Origin: Sphingomonas sp.
GTDB lineage: Bacteria > Pseudomonadota > Alphaproteobacteria > Sphingomonadales > Sphingomonadaceae
Reading direction: 5' to 3'
Assembly (NCBI GenBank): GCA_017418975.1
Contig: JAFOMG010000008.1
Location: forward strand, 16,867 to 80,866
DNA length: 64,000 nucleotides
In this document: positions 34,716 to 43,924 of the stretch, piece after piece
Layout of the letters: each line of letters starts with the position of its first letter
How positions within the stretch are numbered: the first letter of the stretch is position 1
Position numbers and translations under genes: made by a program
Notes under the pieces: model-generated
What the model was told of the DNA's origin: nothing
Database searches by the model: none
Seen by the model: only the letters and a program-made list of their open reading frames with translations

Positions 34716-35957
34716 CTAGGCCCGGTCCGCCGCGCGATAGACTTCCTCGTCCAGCTCGCCTTCCCAGCGCGCCACCAGGGTCGCCACGGTGAGGTTGGCC
34801 GAGGCGCTCGGCACCGTCCGCGTCATGTCGAGCAGCCGGTCGAAGGGCAGCACGAATCCGACCACCAGGGCAGTCTGTTCCGGCGAGACGCCCACCGCGC
34901 TCAGCACCGCCGCGAGCATGAACAGCGAGGCCGATGGCACCGGCGCCGTGCCGAACGCGGCGAGCGCGCCGGTGAACAGCACCGTCGCATAGACGGTCGG
35001 CGTCAGGTGCACGCCAAACGCCTGCAGCGCGAACATCGAGAGCAGGCCGACATACATCGCCGTGCCGTCCTTGCCGATGCTCGCGCCGAGCGGCAGCACG
35101 GTGGAGAAGACCGAGCGGCCGATGCCCAGATTCTGCTCGGAGACACGCATCGCCACCGGCAGCGTCGCGCCGCTCGAGGCCGTGGAAAAGGCCACCGCCA
35201 GCGCGTCGACGATGCCGCGGAAGAAGGGCAGCAGCGGCAACCGCGCGACGAAGCGCAGGAGCAGGCTGTGCACCACCAGCATCTGGATCAGCGAGCCGAG
35301 CACCACCGCCAGCGCCAGCCAGCCGACATGGACGAACACCGCGGCGCCGTTCGCCGCGACGGCATTGGCGATCAGCGCGAACACGCCGAAGGGCGTCGCC
35401 TCCATCACCAGGCCGACGACGCGCAGCAGCACCGCCGAAGTCGATTGCAGCAGGTTGGCGAAGGGCTTGCCCGCCTCCCCCGCCACCACGGTGCCGCAGC
35501 CGATCAGGATCGAGGTGAAGATCAGCGCCAGCATGTCGCCCTTGGCCAGCGCATCGAAGATGTTGGTCGGGATGATGTTGATCAGCTGCTCATAGGGCGT
35601 GACCGGCTTGCCGAGCACATGCGCCTCGGCCGTGCCGAGCGGCGCGCCGATGCCGGGCTGGACGATCGCCGCGACCAGCATACCCACAGAGACGGCGATG
35701 AAGGTGGTCAGCGCGAACATGCCGACCGTGCGCCCGCCGAGACTCCCGAGCCGCTTGGGATCGGCGAGCGTGGTGATGCCCGAGGCGATGGTGACCAGCA
35801 CGATCGGCGCGACGAGCATGCGGATCGCGCGGACGAACAGGTCGCCGACGAACTGCACCCAGGGCGCGCCCTGCGGCACCAGCAGCGCGAAGACCACGCC
35901 GAGGACGAGGAAGGCGAGCACGCGCTTCCACAGGGCGATGCCGAACCACCAGCCCAT
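34716..35957 (-). CDS. Dicarboxylate/amino acid:cation symporter (DAACS, GltP/DctA family)
   Basis: 413-residue inner-membrane carrier (SDF family) with eight helices and two hairpin loops. Diagnostic stretches are the serine-rich hairpin STASSGATLP and the GKDGTAMYVG and PSASLF regions forming substrate and Na sites. It imports glutamate, aspartate or C4-dicarboxylates with H+ or Na+. Start and upstream stop overlap by one base (TGATG); a GTG three codons earlier is possible. It is the last gene of the DgcN-DgcA-deacylase operon, where uptake of D- or L-glutamate would fit. Substrate preference is inferred from that context. Confidence 0.88.
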   Translation of the reverse strand: MGWWFGIALWKRVLAFLVLGVVFALLVPQGAPWVQFVGDLFVRAIRMLVAPIVLVTIASGITTLADPKRLGSLGGRTVGMFALTTFIAVSVGMLVAAIVQPGIGAPLGTAEAHVLGKPVTPYEQLINIIPTNIFDALAKGDMLALIFTSILIGCGTVVAGEAGKPFANLLQSTSAVLLRVVGLVMEATPFGVFALIANAVAANGAAVFVHVGWLALAVVLGSLIQMLVVHSLLLRFVARLPLLPFFRGIVDALAVAFSTASSGATLPVAMRVSEQNLGIGRSVFSTVLPLGASIGKDGTAMYVGLLSMFALQAFGVHLTPTVYATVLFTGALAAFGTAPVPSASLFMLAAVLSAVGVSPEQTALVVGFVLPFDRLLDMTRTVPSASANLTVATLVARWEGELDEEVYRAADRA

Positions 35958-37519
35958 CAGTTGCACGTCCCGGAGGTGGGCTTGTGCGCCAGCGCGCGGC
36001 CGGCGGCCTTGCCGGTCATCGCCCCCTTGTCGACCGCGAGCACGCCGTTGACCAGCACGGTCCGCACCCCCGCCGCCAGCAGCGCCGGCTGCTCATAGGT
36101 GGCGCGCGAGGCATAGCTGCGCGGATCGAACACCACGATGTCGGCGAAGGCGCCGGCGCGCAGATGGCCGCGGCCCTCCAGCCCGAACGTATCGGCGGTC
36201 AGCGCCGAACTTCGCTCGATGAACTGGCGCAGGGTGATCACATGGTCGGTCTTGACGTATTTGTCGTACTTGCGGGCGAAGGAGCCATAGACGCGCGGAT
36301 GGCCGCCCGAGGCATCGGACCCGGTCATCACCCAGGGCTGGCGCATGAAGGCGGCGATGTCCGCCTCGCTCTGGTTGAACGAGACGGTGCCGGGATCGCC
36401 GATGCGGATCACGGCGATCGCGGCATCGACCGGCGACAGGTTCATCTCCTTCGCGACCGCATCGAGATAGCGGTTCCGGTACTTGCCCTCGACGATCAGC
36501 AGCTTGCCCGCCCCGCCGCGCTTGCGGAGATTCTCGATCATGCCGGCGTGCATCTTCTCGGCCAGCGCGGGATCGTCGAAGCGCTTGAGCAGCGCCGGGC
36601 GACCTCCGTCCTGCGCCCAGAGCGGGACGAGCGAGGCGACCAGGCTCGTGCCCGACGCCGACCAGGGATATTGGTTGGCGGTGACCTTCTCGCCGCGGGC
36701 CCGGGCCGCGTCGATCTTGGCGATGATCGCGGGCGCCTGGCCCTGCACGTCGACGCCCAGCGCCTTGATGTGGCTGATATGCGCGGGCAGCCTGCCCTCG
36801 CGCCCGATGCGGATCGCCTCGTCGATCGCGGCGGCCAGGCCCACCGTATAGCTGCTCTCGTCGCGGATATGGCTGTCATAGCTCCCACCGCGCTTGCCCG
36901 CTTCCTTGGCGAGCTCGATCACTTCCTCGGTCTTGGCGAAGCTCTGGGGCGCGTAGAACAGGCCCGTGGAAAGGCCGAGCGCGCCCTGGCACATCGCGCC
37001 GGCGACCAGGCCCTTCATCCGCTCCAGCTCGGCGGGGGTGGGATCGCGGGCATCCTCGCCCACCACCATCTCGCGCACCGCGCCGAAGCCGACCCAGGCG
37101 GCATAGTTGATGCCCACCGGCCGGGTCGCAGCGCTGCCGAGGACCTTGGCCAGGTCCGGGCTGCCGCCGCCGTCATTGCCGATGAACGCGGTGGTGACGC
37201 CCTGCATCAGAAAGGCCGGGATCAGGCGCTTCTTCGGATCCGCCGATGCGAGATCGTCGCCCATATGGGTGTGCGGATCGATGAAGCCGGGGGCGACGAT
37301 CATCCCCTTCGCTTCGATCACGCGCGCGGCGAGCACATTCGCATGCGCGCCGACCGCAAGGATGCGATCGCCCTTGACCGCGACATCGCCGACAAAGGGC
37401 GCGTCGGAGCCGGTATAGATCGTGCCGCCGCGGATCAGCAGATCGACCTTTTTCGGCGGAAGCGGCGCGGCGGCGCCCAGTGAGAGAGCGGCAGTCCCCA
37501 GCAGCAGCGCGATCTTCAT
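35957..37519 (-). CDS. N-acyl-D-amino-acid deacylase (D-aminoacylase family amidohydrolase)
   Basis: 520-residue exported amidohydrolase of the D-aminoacylase group. A signal peptide (to about residue 20) precedes the beta-sandwich and barrel. Zn ligands are visible in DPHTHMG (HxH), the Cys-containing GAMCQGALG segment, SYDSHIRDES, AHISHIKALG and GSDASGGHPR. The family removes acyl groups from N-acyl-D-amino acids such as N-acyl-D-glutamate. It starts at ATG 37519, overlapping the DgcA stop (ATGA), with a GGGGAA ribosome-binding site. A periplasmic deacylase followed by a DAACS symporter suggests release and import of free D-amino acid. Confidence 0.88.
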   Translation of the reverse strand: MKIALLLGTAALSLGAAAPLPPKKVDLLIRGGTIYTGSDAPFVGDVAVKGDRILAVGAHANVLAARVIEAKGMIVAPGFIDPHTHMGDDLASADPKKRLIPAFLMQGVTTAFIGNDGGGSPDLAKVLGSAATRPVGINYAAWVGFGAVREMVVGEDARDPTPAELERMKGLVAGAMCQGALGLSTGLFYAPQSFAKTEEVIELAKEAGKRGGSYDSHIRDESSYTVGLAAAIDEAIRIGREGRLPAHISHIKALGVDVQGQAPAIIAKIDAARARGEKVTANQYPWSASGTSLVASLVPLWAQDGGRPALLKRFDDPALAEKMHAGMIENLRKRGGAGKLLIVEGKYRNRYLDAVAKEMNLSPVDAAIAVIRIGDPGTVSFNQSEADIAAFMRQPWVMTGSDASGGHPRVYGSFARKYDKYVKTDHVITLRQFIERSSALTADTFGLEGRGHLRAGAFADIVVFDPRSYASRATYEQPALLAAGVRTVLVNGVLAVDKGAMTGKAAGRALAHKPTSGTCN

Positions 37520-38505
37520 GGCGTTCCCCAAAATCCCGGAAGTGGCGGATAGAGCGTCCCGCCGCGGTCCTCGACCCCACCGGGGCGATCCTTGGCGAGC
37601 CAGATCGGACCGTCAAGATCGACGAAATCCGACATGCGGGCGAGGTGCAGCGCCGCCGCGACCGACAAGGAGGAGCTGACCATGCAACCGGTCATCAGGC
37701 CGAGGCCGCGCGCGCGGGCGGCTTCGGCCAGGCGCAGCCCCTCGGTCAGGCCGCCGGCCTTGTCGAGCTTCACGTTCACCACCTGGTAGCGGCGCGCGAC
37801 CTGGTCGAGATCCTCGCGGGTATGGAGCGACTCGTCGGCGGCGATCGGCACGAGCGGACGAAAGGTCTCGAGGCACGCATCGATCGCGGCCGCCACGGGC
37901 TGTTCGAGCAGATCGACCTTCAGTTCGGCGAGCACCGGCTGCATCGCCTCGACCAGCCGGGCGTCCCAGCTCTCGTTGGGATCGACGATCAGCCGGGCGT
38001 CGGGCGCGGCGGCGCGGACGGCGCGGATCTGCGCATCGGGCAGGCGGCCATCGACCTTCACCTTGAGCAGCGGCGCCTGCGCGAGGCGCCGCGCGGCGCA
38101 GCCCATCATCATCGGCGTGTCGATCACGATGGTGCGCGCACTGGCGACCGGCTCGGGCTCCGGCGCGCCGAGCAGCGCGGCAACGCTCCTCCCGGCTCCG
38201 CGCGCCTCCAGGTCCCACAGCGCGCAGTCAACCGCGTTGCGGGCTGCGCCGGCGGGAAGGAGCGCCAGCAGCTCCTCGCGCCCCGCGCCCGCCTCGATCG
38301 CCGGGCGGACGCCCTCGATCGCCGCGAGCGCATTCTCGACGCTCCCGCCATGGCGGGCATGGGGCACGCCCTCGCCCTTGCCTTCCAGCGCCCCGGCGCG
38401 GATCGAGACCGTGACCATATCGGCCTCGGTCCTCACTCCGCGCGCGATGCGGAAGGGCCTGGTCAGCGCGAAGCGGTCGTGGCGGGCCGTGAGGGTTCGG
38501 TGCAT
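37516..38505 (-). CDS. dgcA: N-acetyl-D-glutamate racemase DgcA / dipeptide epimerase-like
   Basis: 329-residue enolase-superfamily enzyme of the Ala-Glu epimerase branch. Catalytic lysines are in LKVKVDG (KxK) and VNVKLDKAGG, metal ligands in IVDPNESW, LLEQPV and AADESL, and the dipeptide-recognition motif DLDGP near the end. In the D-glutamate pathway described for marine bacteria, DgcA racemises N-acetyl-D-glutamate made by DgcN. Its ATG at 38505 lies 43 bp inside dgcN, chosen because the N-terminus then matches the family (RTLTAR..RFALTRPFRIARG). The adjacent DgcN strongly supports this reading over L-Ala-D/L-Glu epimerase, though both activities are possible. Confidence 0.85.
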   Translation of the reverse strand: MHRTLTARHDRFALTRPFRIARGVRTEADMVTVSIRAGALEGKGEGVPHARHGGSVENALAAIEGVRPAIEAGAGREELLALLPAGAARNAVDCALWDLEARGAGRSVAALLGAPEPEPVASARTIVIDTPMMMGCAARRLAQAPLLKVKVDGRLPDAQIRAVRAAAPDARLIVDPNESWDARLVEAMQPVLAELKVDLLEQPVAAAIDACLETFRPLVPIAADESLHTREDLDQVARRYQVVNVKLDKAGGLTEGLRLAEAARARGLGLMTGCMVSSSLSVAAALHLARMSDFVDLDGPIWLAKDRPGGVEDRGGTLYPPLPGFWGTP

Positions 38506-39497
38506 AGCAACTCGTCGATGATCGCCTCGACCCCGAAGGCGATTGGATCGGTACAGGGCAGGCCGAGATCCGCCTCGATCTGCCGGCAAAGCGCGCGCGC
38601 CGCGTCCGCTTCCATGCGGGAAGTGTTGAGGCACACGCCGACCGCGCGCACGTCCGGGCTGGTCAGGCGCGCGACCTGGAGATTGGCCTCCAGGCATTCC
38701 CGCAGGCCCGGCAGCGCCCGGCCCGGCAAGCCGCGCATATGGCCGCGGCTGGGATCGTGGCAGAGCACGATCGCCTCGGGCTGGGCGCCGTGGAGCAGGC
38801 CGGTCGAGACGCCGGCGAAGCTCGGATGGAAGAGCGAGCCCTGACCCTCGATCAGGTCCCAGCCGCCATCGGTGCGCTCGGGCGCCAGCATCTCGATGCC
38901 GCCCGAGATGAAATCGGCGACGACCGCGTCGATCGGCACGCCGGCCCCGGCGATCAGGATGCCGGTCTGGCCCGTGGCCCGGAAATCGGCCTTCTCGCCG
39001 CGCGCCTTGAGCGCATCGGCGAGCGCGATCGTGGTGTACATCTTGCCCACCGAACAATCGGTGCCGACCGTCAGCAGGCGGCGGCCGGCCCTGGCATATC
39101 CGGTGCCGACCCGCATGTCCGCCGGGGGATCGCGCACGTCGAAGAGCTGCAGGCCCTTCTCTCTGGCGAGCGCGGCCAGCTCGGGCACGTCGCGCAGCCG
39201 CTGGTGGAGGCCGGCGGCGATGTTCATCCCCGCCTCCAGCGCCGCCATCGCGTCGCGCACCAGGTCGCCGCCCATGACGCCGCCCGAATTGGCGATGCCG
39301 AGGACGAGCGTCTTCGCGCCCGCCGCCGCGCCTTCCGCGATGGTCATGCGCGGCAGGCCGAGCGTGAGCGGACTGTCGTCGTGGCGGAACTCGCCCACGC
39401 AATCGCCGCGCCGGAATTCGGCCAGGCCACGCGAGGTCTTGATGCCCACGAAATCGGTGCTGTGACCGAGGTAGAGGAGGTAAGGTGCCGGTATCAT
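38463..39497 (-). CDS. dgcN: DUF1611 protein, N-acetyltransferase DgcN (D-glutamate catabolism)
   Basis: 344-residue DUF1611 protein with an N-terminal Rossmann-like domain (YLGHSTDFVGIKTSRGL) and a P-loop-like motif VGTDCSVGKMYT in the C-terminal half, followed by GQTGILI and IEGQGSLFHP. DgcN was described as acetylating D-glutamate to N-acetyl-D-glutamate before racemisation by DgcA. Here it is directly upstream of and overlaps dgcA, with a LysR regulator in front, the organisation expected for that pathway. No good ribosome-binding site is seen before the ATG at 39497. Cytoplasmic. Confidence 0.88.
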   Translation of the reverse strand: MIPAPYLLYLGHSTDFVGIKTSRGLAEFRRGDCVGEFRHDDSPLTLGLPRMTIAEGAAAGAKTLVLGIANSGGVMGGDLVRDAMAALEAGMNIAAGLHQRLRDVPELAALAREKGLQLFDVRDPPADMRVGTGYARAGRRLLTVGTDCSVGKMYTTIALADALKARGEKADFRATGQTGILIAGAGVPIDAVVADFISGGIEMLAPERTDGGWDLIEGQGSLFHPSFAGVSTGLLHGAQPEAIVLCHDPSRGHMRGLPGRALPGLRECLEANLQVARLTSPDVRAVGVCLNTSRMEADAARALCRQIEADLGLPCTDPIAFGVEAIIDELLCTEPSRPATTASR

Positions 39498-39568
39498 TGG
39501 GTGATAACGCTATCCCGCCCGCATCGGGCGCCGCGCATAGCGAATGCGCGCCTCGGCATAGCCAGCCG

Positions 39569-40453
39569 TTATGGCGTATCGATCACCTTGGCGAGCGCCT
39601 TGAGGAAATCGGTGGCGAGCGCGGTGGGCGGCCGGTTGAGCAGGAACATCGCGTGCACGTCGAAGGTGAGTTGCGGCTTGAGCGGCCGCATCGCGAGGCC
39701 GGGGACGAGCGAGGCCTGGGCGGTGAAACTGTCCACCACCGTCATCCCCACGCCCTGCGCGACCAGCGCGGTGGCGATGTAGAAGGTACGGGCCGAGATC
39801 ACTTCGTCGAGATCGAGCTCGAGCCGCGCGCATTCCTGGCTGAACAGCTGGCCGATCGGGCCGCTATTGGCGAGGCTGATGAACGGGCGGCCGCGCAGCC
39901 GCTCCAGCTCGATGCGCGGCGGCGCGTCGGGCATGTCCTCCTCGCGATAGAGCACCACCAGCTCGCCCTCGCCCAGCCAGCGATGGCCGATCGGCGCGGC
40001 ATGGGGCACTTCATAGGCGATCGCGACATCGGTCTCGCGCTCGTAGAGCTTGCGGAGCAGATCGTCGTGATGAACAGTCTGGAGATCGAAGCGGACGCCC
40101 TCATGCCCCCGCATGAAGCGCGCGACGGCGGTGGGCAGCGCGTTGAGGGCCAGCGACGGCAGCGCCGAGACGCGTAGCATGCCGCCGGCCCCGCGCTTGA
40201 GGTTCCGCCCCGCCTCGCGCAGCGCATAGACGCGGTCCTGGATCTCCGAGACTTCGGTGAACAGGGTGTGCGCATCCTCGGTGGGGACGAGGCGGCCATT
40301 GGTGCGGTGGAAAAGCTGGAAGCCGAGCAGGCTCTCGGCATGGCGCAGCATCTTGGAAACCGAGGGCTGCGACACGTTGAGCGCGCGCGCGGCCCCGCTG
40401 ACCGAGCCGTTCACATAGACGGCGTGGAAGATTTCGATGTGCCGCAGGTTCAT
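39569..40453 (-). CDS. LysR-family transcriptional regulator, probable DgcR-like activator
   Basis: 294-residue LysR regulator. The N-terminal helix-turn-helix (IFHAVYVNGSVSGAARALNVSQPSVSKMLRH, quoted as two overlapping parts: helix 2 SVSGAARALN, helix 3 SQPSVSKML) is followed by the linker helix and an effector domain starting around residue 90. It is co-directional with dgcN, 71 bp upstream of it. The D-glutamate pathway of marine bacteria is controlled by a LysR protein (DgcR), so the same role is likely here. The gap between hutC and this gene (40454-40522) holds no obvious motif. Confidence 0.88.
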   Translation of the reverse strand: MNLRHIEIFHAVYVNGSVSGAARALNVSQPSVSKMLRHAESLLGFQLFHRTNGRLVPTEDAHTLFTEVSEIQDRVYALREAGRNLKRGAGGMLRVSALPSLALNALPTAVARFMRGHEGVRFDLQTVHHDDLLRKLYERETDVAIAYEVPHAAPIGHRWLGEGELVVLYREEDMPDAPPRIELERLRGRPFISLANSGPIGQLFSQECARLELDLDEVISARTFYIATALVAQGVGMTVVDSFTAQASLVPGLAMRPLKPQLTFDVHAMFLLNRPPTALATDFLKALAKVIDTP

Positions 40454-40522
40454 CCGGCCAGCCTATCGAACTGGGCGAAAAGGGAAAGGCCCCGGTTCGG
40501 TGTGATTGTCCCGCCCATCTTG

Positions 40523-41215
40523 TCATCCCCCCGGCGTGAACTCCGCGACCAGGTCGTAGCGATCCCCGGGGAAGGTCTGGCGGACGAACGTCACCGCCCT
40601 GCCCGCGCGCCAGGTCCAGCGCTCGACCTGGAGGCAGGCCGCATGGGCATCGAGCTTCAATTTCCTGGCCAGCGGGCCGCCGGCGGAGACGGCGCGGATG
40701 CGGTGGCGCGCATCGGTCCAGGGGACATGGTGGAGCAGCCAGGAGCCGGGCGCCTCGGTCTCGAACGTGTCGGCGCGGGGCACCGGCACGGTGTCGAGCG
40801 CGATCAGCCGGCGCTCGAGGGCGAAGGGCTGCTCCCCGGCGAAATGCACGCCCTCGATCAGCAGCGCGGGCGCCGGAATGCCCGAGACCTCGATATCCGG
40901 ATCGCGATTGACCACCCGGCAGGTATCGAGCGCCCAGCCATAGGCCTCGCCCCGCGCCGCGATCAGCTGGGCGAGATCGGGCACCGCCAACACCGCGGCA
41001 TGGACCTGGGGATGCGCGACGAAGGAGCCGGCCTTGCGCCGGCGCTCGATCAGCCCGGCATGGGCGAGCCGTTCCAGCGCCTTGCTGACCGTGGCACGGG
41101 CGCAGCCATAACGCGCGACCAGCTCATGCTCGAAGGGAATGCGGTCGCCGGGCCGCAATTCCCCCGAGCGGATGCGTTCCTCGATGTCCGAGCGGATGCG
41201 TTCCTGCAGCGTCAC
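40523..41215 (-). CDS. hutC: Histidine utilisation repressor HutC (GntR family)
   Basis: 230-residue GntR/HutC regulator. A winged-helix domain (residues about 3-70, GELRPGDRIPFEHELVARYG, CARATVSKALERL) precedes a UbiC-like effector domain that binds urocanate in studied HutC proteins. It starts with GTG at 41215, overlapping the hutF stop (GTGA). It is co-transcribed with hutF and faces the hutI-H-G-U operon, whose promoter carries a perfect palindrome at 42694-42711, the probable binding site. Confidence 0.93.
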   Translation of the reverse strand: MTLQERIRSDIEERIRSGELRPGDRIPFEHELVARYGCARATVSKALERLAHAGLIERRRKAGSFVAHPQVHAAVLAVPDLAQLIAARGEAYGWALDTCRVVNRDPDIEVSGIPAPALLIEGVHFAGEQPFALERRLIALDTVPVPRADTFETEAPGSWLLHHVPWTDARHRIRAVSAGGPLARKLKLDAHAACLQVERWTWRAGRAVTFVRQTFPGDRYDLVAEFTPGG

Positions 41216-42552
41216 CCGAGCAGGCGCTCCAGGGTTTTCCGATAATGATTAGCGATAGCCTCGCTCTCCCGGTGCTTTCCGCCGACGACCCGCAGCGTGC
41301 CGGCGCGCCAGACGCAGTCGATCGCGCCGGCACGGCCCGCGAAGATCCAGCGATCGAGAAGCGTGTCGGCCGAAGCGCCGGCAAAGCCTGGATGGTCCAT
41401 GTTCAGGCTCACGATATCGGCGGGAGCGCCGGGCGCAATCCCCGTTTCGACACCGAGCGCCTGCCCCGCGCCCCGGAGCGCCGCGCCGAACAATGTCTCG
41501 CCGACCGAGGCACCCTCCGGCGACAGGATCGCGCGGCGCCGGAGCGAGAGGCGCTGCGAATATTCGATCGCGCGAAGTTCGTGCGCGGCGTCGATCTGGA
41601 TGTTGGAGTCGGTGCCCGTGGCGATCTTCCCGCCGGCCGCGAGATAGCGCTCGGCAGGGAAGATGCCGTCGCCGAGATTGGCCTCGGTGACCGGGCAAAG
41701 GCCCGCCACCGCGCCCGAGGCGGCAAGGCGATCGGTCTCGGCTTCGGTCAGGTGGGTGGCGTGGATCAGCGTCCAGCGCCGGTCGATGCCCAGATTGTCG
41801 AGCAGCCACTCCACCGGCCGCGCGCCGCTCCAGGCGAGGCAGGCCTCGACTTCCTTCGTCTGTTCGGCGGCATGGATGTGGAGCGGGCCCGTGGTCAGCG
41901 CCGTGACCGCCCGCAGCTCTTCCGGCGTGACCGCGCGCAGCGAGTGCGGCGCGACGCCGAGCACCGCGTCGGCGGGCAGCCTGGCGCGGCTCGCCTCGAC
42001 CAGCTTCGCGAAGCCGTCGATATCCGACAGGAAGCGGCGCTGGCCGGGCTTGGCCGGCAGTCCGCCGAAATCGCTGTGCGCATAGAAGACGGGGAGCAGG
42101 GTCAGTCCGATGCCCGTCCGCTCCGCGGCGTGGGCGATCGCCCCGGCAGTCTCGGCGGGATCGGCATAGCGCGCGCCGTCCACATCGTTGTGGAGATAGT
42201 GGAACTCGCCGACACGCGTGTAGCCGGTCTCCAGCATCTCGACATAGGCCAGGGCCGTGATCGCGGCGATGTCCTCAGGCGTAAGCCGGTCGAGGAACCG
42301 GTACATGATCTCGCGCCAGCTCCAGAAATCGTCGTCGGGCCGGCCACGACGCTCGCTGAGCCCGGCCATGCCACGCTGGAAGCCATGGCTATGGACATTG
42401 CCGAGGCCCGGGACCCCCACGCGATGGCGCTCGGCGCCGGGCGCCGGATCGGTGCCGGGCAGCACCCGCGCAATACGCCCTTCTGTGACGCGCACGGTAA
42501 CGCGCTCGGCCCAGCCGCCGGGGAGCAGTGCAGTTTCGAACCAGAGATCCAT
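41212..42552 (-). CDS. hutF: Formimidoylglutamate deiminase
   Basis: 446-residue Zn amidohydrolase converting N-formimino-L-glutamate to N-formyl-L-glutamate plus ammonia, the fourth step of the five-step histidine pathway. Metal and catalytic residues are seen in NVHSHGFQRGM (HxH), HIHAAEQTKEVE, IHATHLTEAE and the Asp of TGTDSNIQ. Its presence with HutG, and without HutE-type formiminoglutamase, fixes the two-step route to glutamate. It is divergent from hutI across an interval with a REP-like pair and the hut operator, and coupled to hutC at its 3' end. Confidence 0.95.
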   Translation of the reverse strand: MDLWFETALLPGGWAERVTVRVTEGRIARVLPGTDPAPGAERHRVGVPGLGNVHSHGFQRGMAGLSERRGRPDDDFWSWREIMYRFLDRLTPEDIAAITALAYVEMLETGYTRVGEFHYLHNDVDGARYADPAETAGAIAHAAERTGIGLTLLPVFYAHSDFGGLPAKPGQRRFLSDIDGFAKLVEASRARLPADAVLGVAPHSLRAVTPEELRAVTALTTGPLHIHAAEQTKEVEACLAWSGARPVEWLLDNLGIDRRWTLIHATHLTEAETDRLAASGAVAGLCPVTEANLGDGIFPAERYLAAGGKIATGTDSNIQIDAAHELRAIEYSQRLSLRRRAILSPEGASVGETLFGAALRGAGQALGVETGIAPGAPADIVSLNMDHPGFAGASADTLLDRWIFAGRAGAIDCVWRAGTLRVVGGKHRESEAIANHYRKTLERLLG

Positions 42553-42574
42553 CCAGGCCTTCCCATTCTCGTCA

Positions 42575-42670
42575 TTCCCGCCCCTTCTCCATCATCCCGG
42601 CGGAAGCCGGGACTTCAGGCGATTGCGGGACAAGAGCCGCGCGAGATCCCGACCGCCGCCGGGATGACGA
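42575..42670. repeat. REP-like inverted pair in the hut divergent region
   Basis: A hairpin CCCGGC-GGAA-GCCGGG (42596-42611) inside TCATCCCGGCGGAAGCCGGG is matched by an inverted, imperfect copy ending at CGCCGGGATGACGA (about 42642-42670). Both arms carry the TCATCCCGGC word typical of sphingomonad intergenic palindromes. It sits between hutF and the operator of hutI and may separate the two promoters. Confidence 0.6.
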
Positions 42671-42693
42671 ACAAAGTGTGCGACGGGCCTTTC

Positions 42694-42711
42694 ATTATGT
42701 CTAGACATAAT
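42694..42711 (+). promoter_or_regulatory. Candidate HutC operator, 18-bp perfect palindrome
   Basis: ATTATGTCTAGACATAAT reads identically on both strands and lies 25 bp before the hutI ATG. HutC-type GntR regulators bind short AT-flanked palindromes of this kind. It is the only such site seen in the interval, so it probably controls hutIHGU and perhaps hutFC. Confidence 0.7.
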
Positions 42712-42736
42712 CAACCAAGCAGGCAAGGATGCGCGC

Positions 42737-43924
42737 ATGGACCGACTCTGGACCAATGCACGGATCGCGACGATGGCGGCCCCCGGGATGGGCGTCGTCG
42801 AGCATGGCGCCCTGGCGGCGAAGGACGGCCGCATCGCCTGGGTCGGCCCGGCCGGCGAGGCGCCCGCCGCCGCCGAGACGATCGATTGCGCGGGCCGCTG
42901 GATCACCCCCGGGCTGATCGATTGCCACACGCACCTGGTCCATGGCGGCGACCGGGCGCATGAGTTCGAGCTGCGTCTGCAAGGCGCGAGCTATGCGGAG
43001 ATCGCGCGGGCCGGCGGCGGGATCGTCTCGACGATGCGCGCCACCCGGGCGGCAAGCGAGGCCGAGCTGGTGGCGAGCGCGCTGCCCCGGCTCGACGCGC
43101 TGATCGCCGAAGGGGCAACCACGGTCGAGGTCAAGTCCGGCTATGGCCTGTCGCTCGAGGACGAGCTGAAGATGCTGCGCGCGGCCGGGGCGCTGGGCCG
43201 CGAGCGCAAGGTCCGGATCGCGACCACCTTTCTCGGCGCCCATGCCCTGCCCCCCGAATATGCCGATAACCGCGCCGGCTATGTCGATCTCGTCTGCGAG
43301 ACGATGATCCCGGCCGTGGCCAAGGCCGGGCTGGCGGATGCGGTGGATGCCTTTTGCGAGGATATCGGCTTCACCCCCCAGGAGACCGGACGGGTCCTCG
43401 AAGCCGCCCGGGCGCATGGGCTGCGCGTGAAGCTCCATGCCGAGCAGCTTTCCAACCAGCATGGCGCGGCGCTCGCCGCTTCGCATGGCGCGCTGTCCGC
43501 GGACCATCTCGAATATCTCGACGATGCCGGGATCGCGGCGATGGCCGCGGCGGGCACGGTCGCCACGCTCCTGCCCGGCGCCTTCTATTTCGTCCGCGAG
43601 ACCAGATTGCCGCCGGTCCAGGCGCTGCGTGACGCGGGCGTGCCGATCGCGCTTGCCACCGATTGCAACCCGGGCACCTCGCCGCTCACCAGCCCGTTGC
43701 TGGTGATGAACATGGCCGCGACGCTGTTCCGCCTTACCGTGGAGGAATGCCTGGCCGGCGTGACCCGCGAGGCGGCACGGGCGCTGGGCCTCCGCCACGA
43801 AATCGGCACCATCGAACCCGGCAAGTCCTGCGACCTCGCGATCTGGGACGTCGAGCGGCCGGCCGAGCTTGTCTATCGCATGGGGCTGAATCCGCTCCAT
43901 GCCCGCATCTGGAAGGGCCAATGA
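42737..43924 (+). CDS. hutI: Imidazolonepropionase
   Basis: 395-residue Zn/Fe amidohydrolase opening the ring of 4-imidazolone-5-propionate to N-formimino-L-glutamate. Signatures are [14 protein letters not shown] (HxH metal ligands and substrate Arg), [31 protein letters not shown] and the Asp of [10 protein letters not shown]. The ATG at 42737 has an AAGGA ribosome-binding site. First gene of the hutIHGU operon, it overlaps hutH by ATGA. Confidence 0.97.
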   Translation: MDRLWTNARIATMAAPGMGVVEHGALAAKDGRIAWVGPAGEAPAAAETIDCAGRWITPGLIDCHTHLVHGGDRAHEFELRLQGASYAEIARAGGGIVSTMRATRAASEAELVASALPRLDALIAEGATTVEVKSGYGLSLEDELKMLRAAGALGRERKVRIATTFLGAHALPPEYADNRAGYVDLVCETMIPAVAKAGLADAVDAFCEDIGFTPQETGRVLEAARAHGLRVKLHAEQLSNQHGAALAASHGALSADHLEYLDDAGIAAMAAAGTVATLLPGAFYFVRETRLPPVQALRDAGVPIALATDCNPGTSPLTSPLLVMNMAATLFRLTVEECLAGVTREAARALGLRHEIGTIEPGKSCDLAIWDVERPAELVYRMGLNPLHARIWKGQ

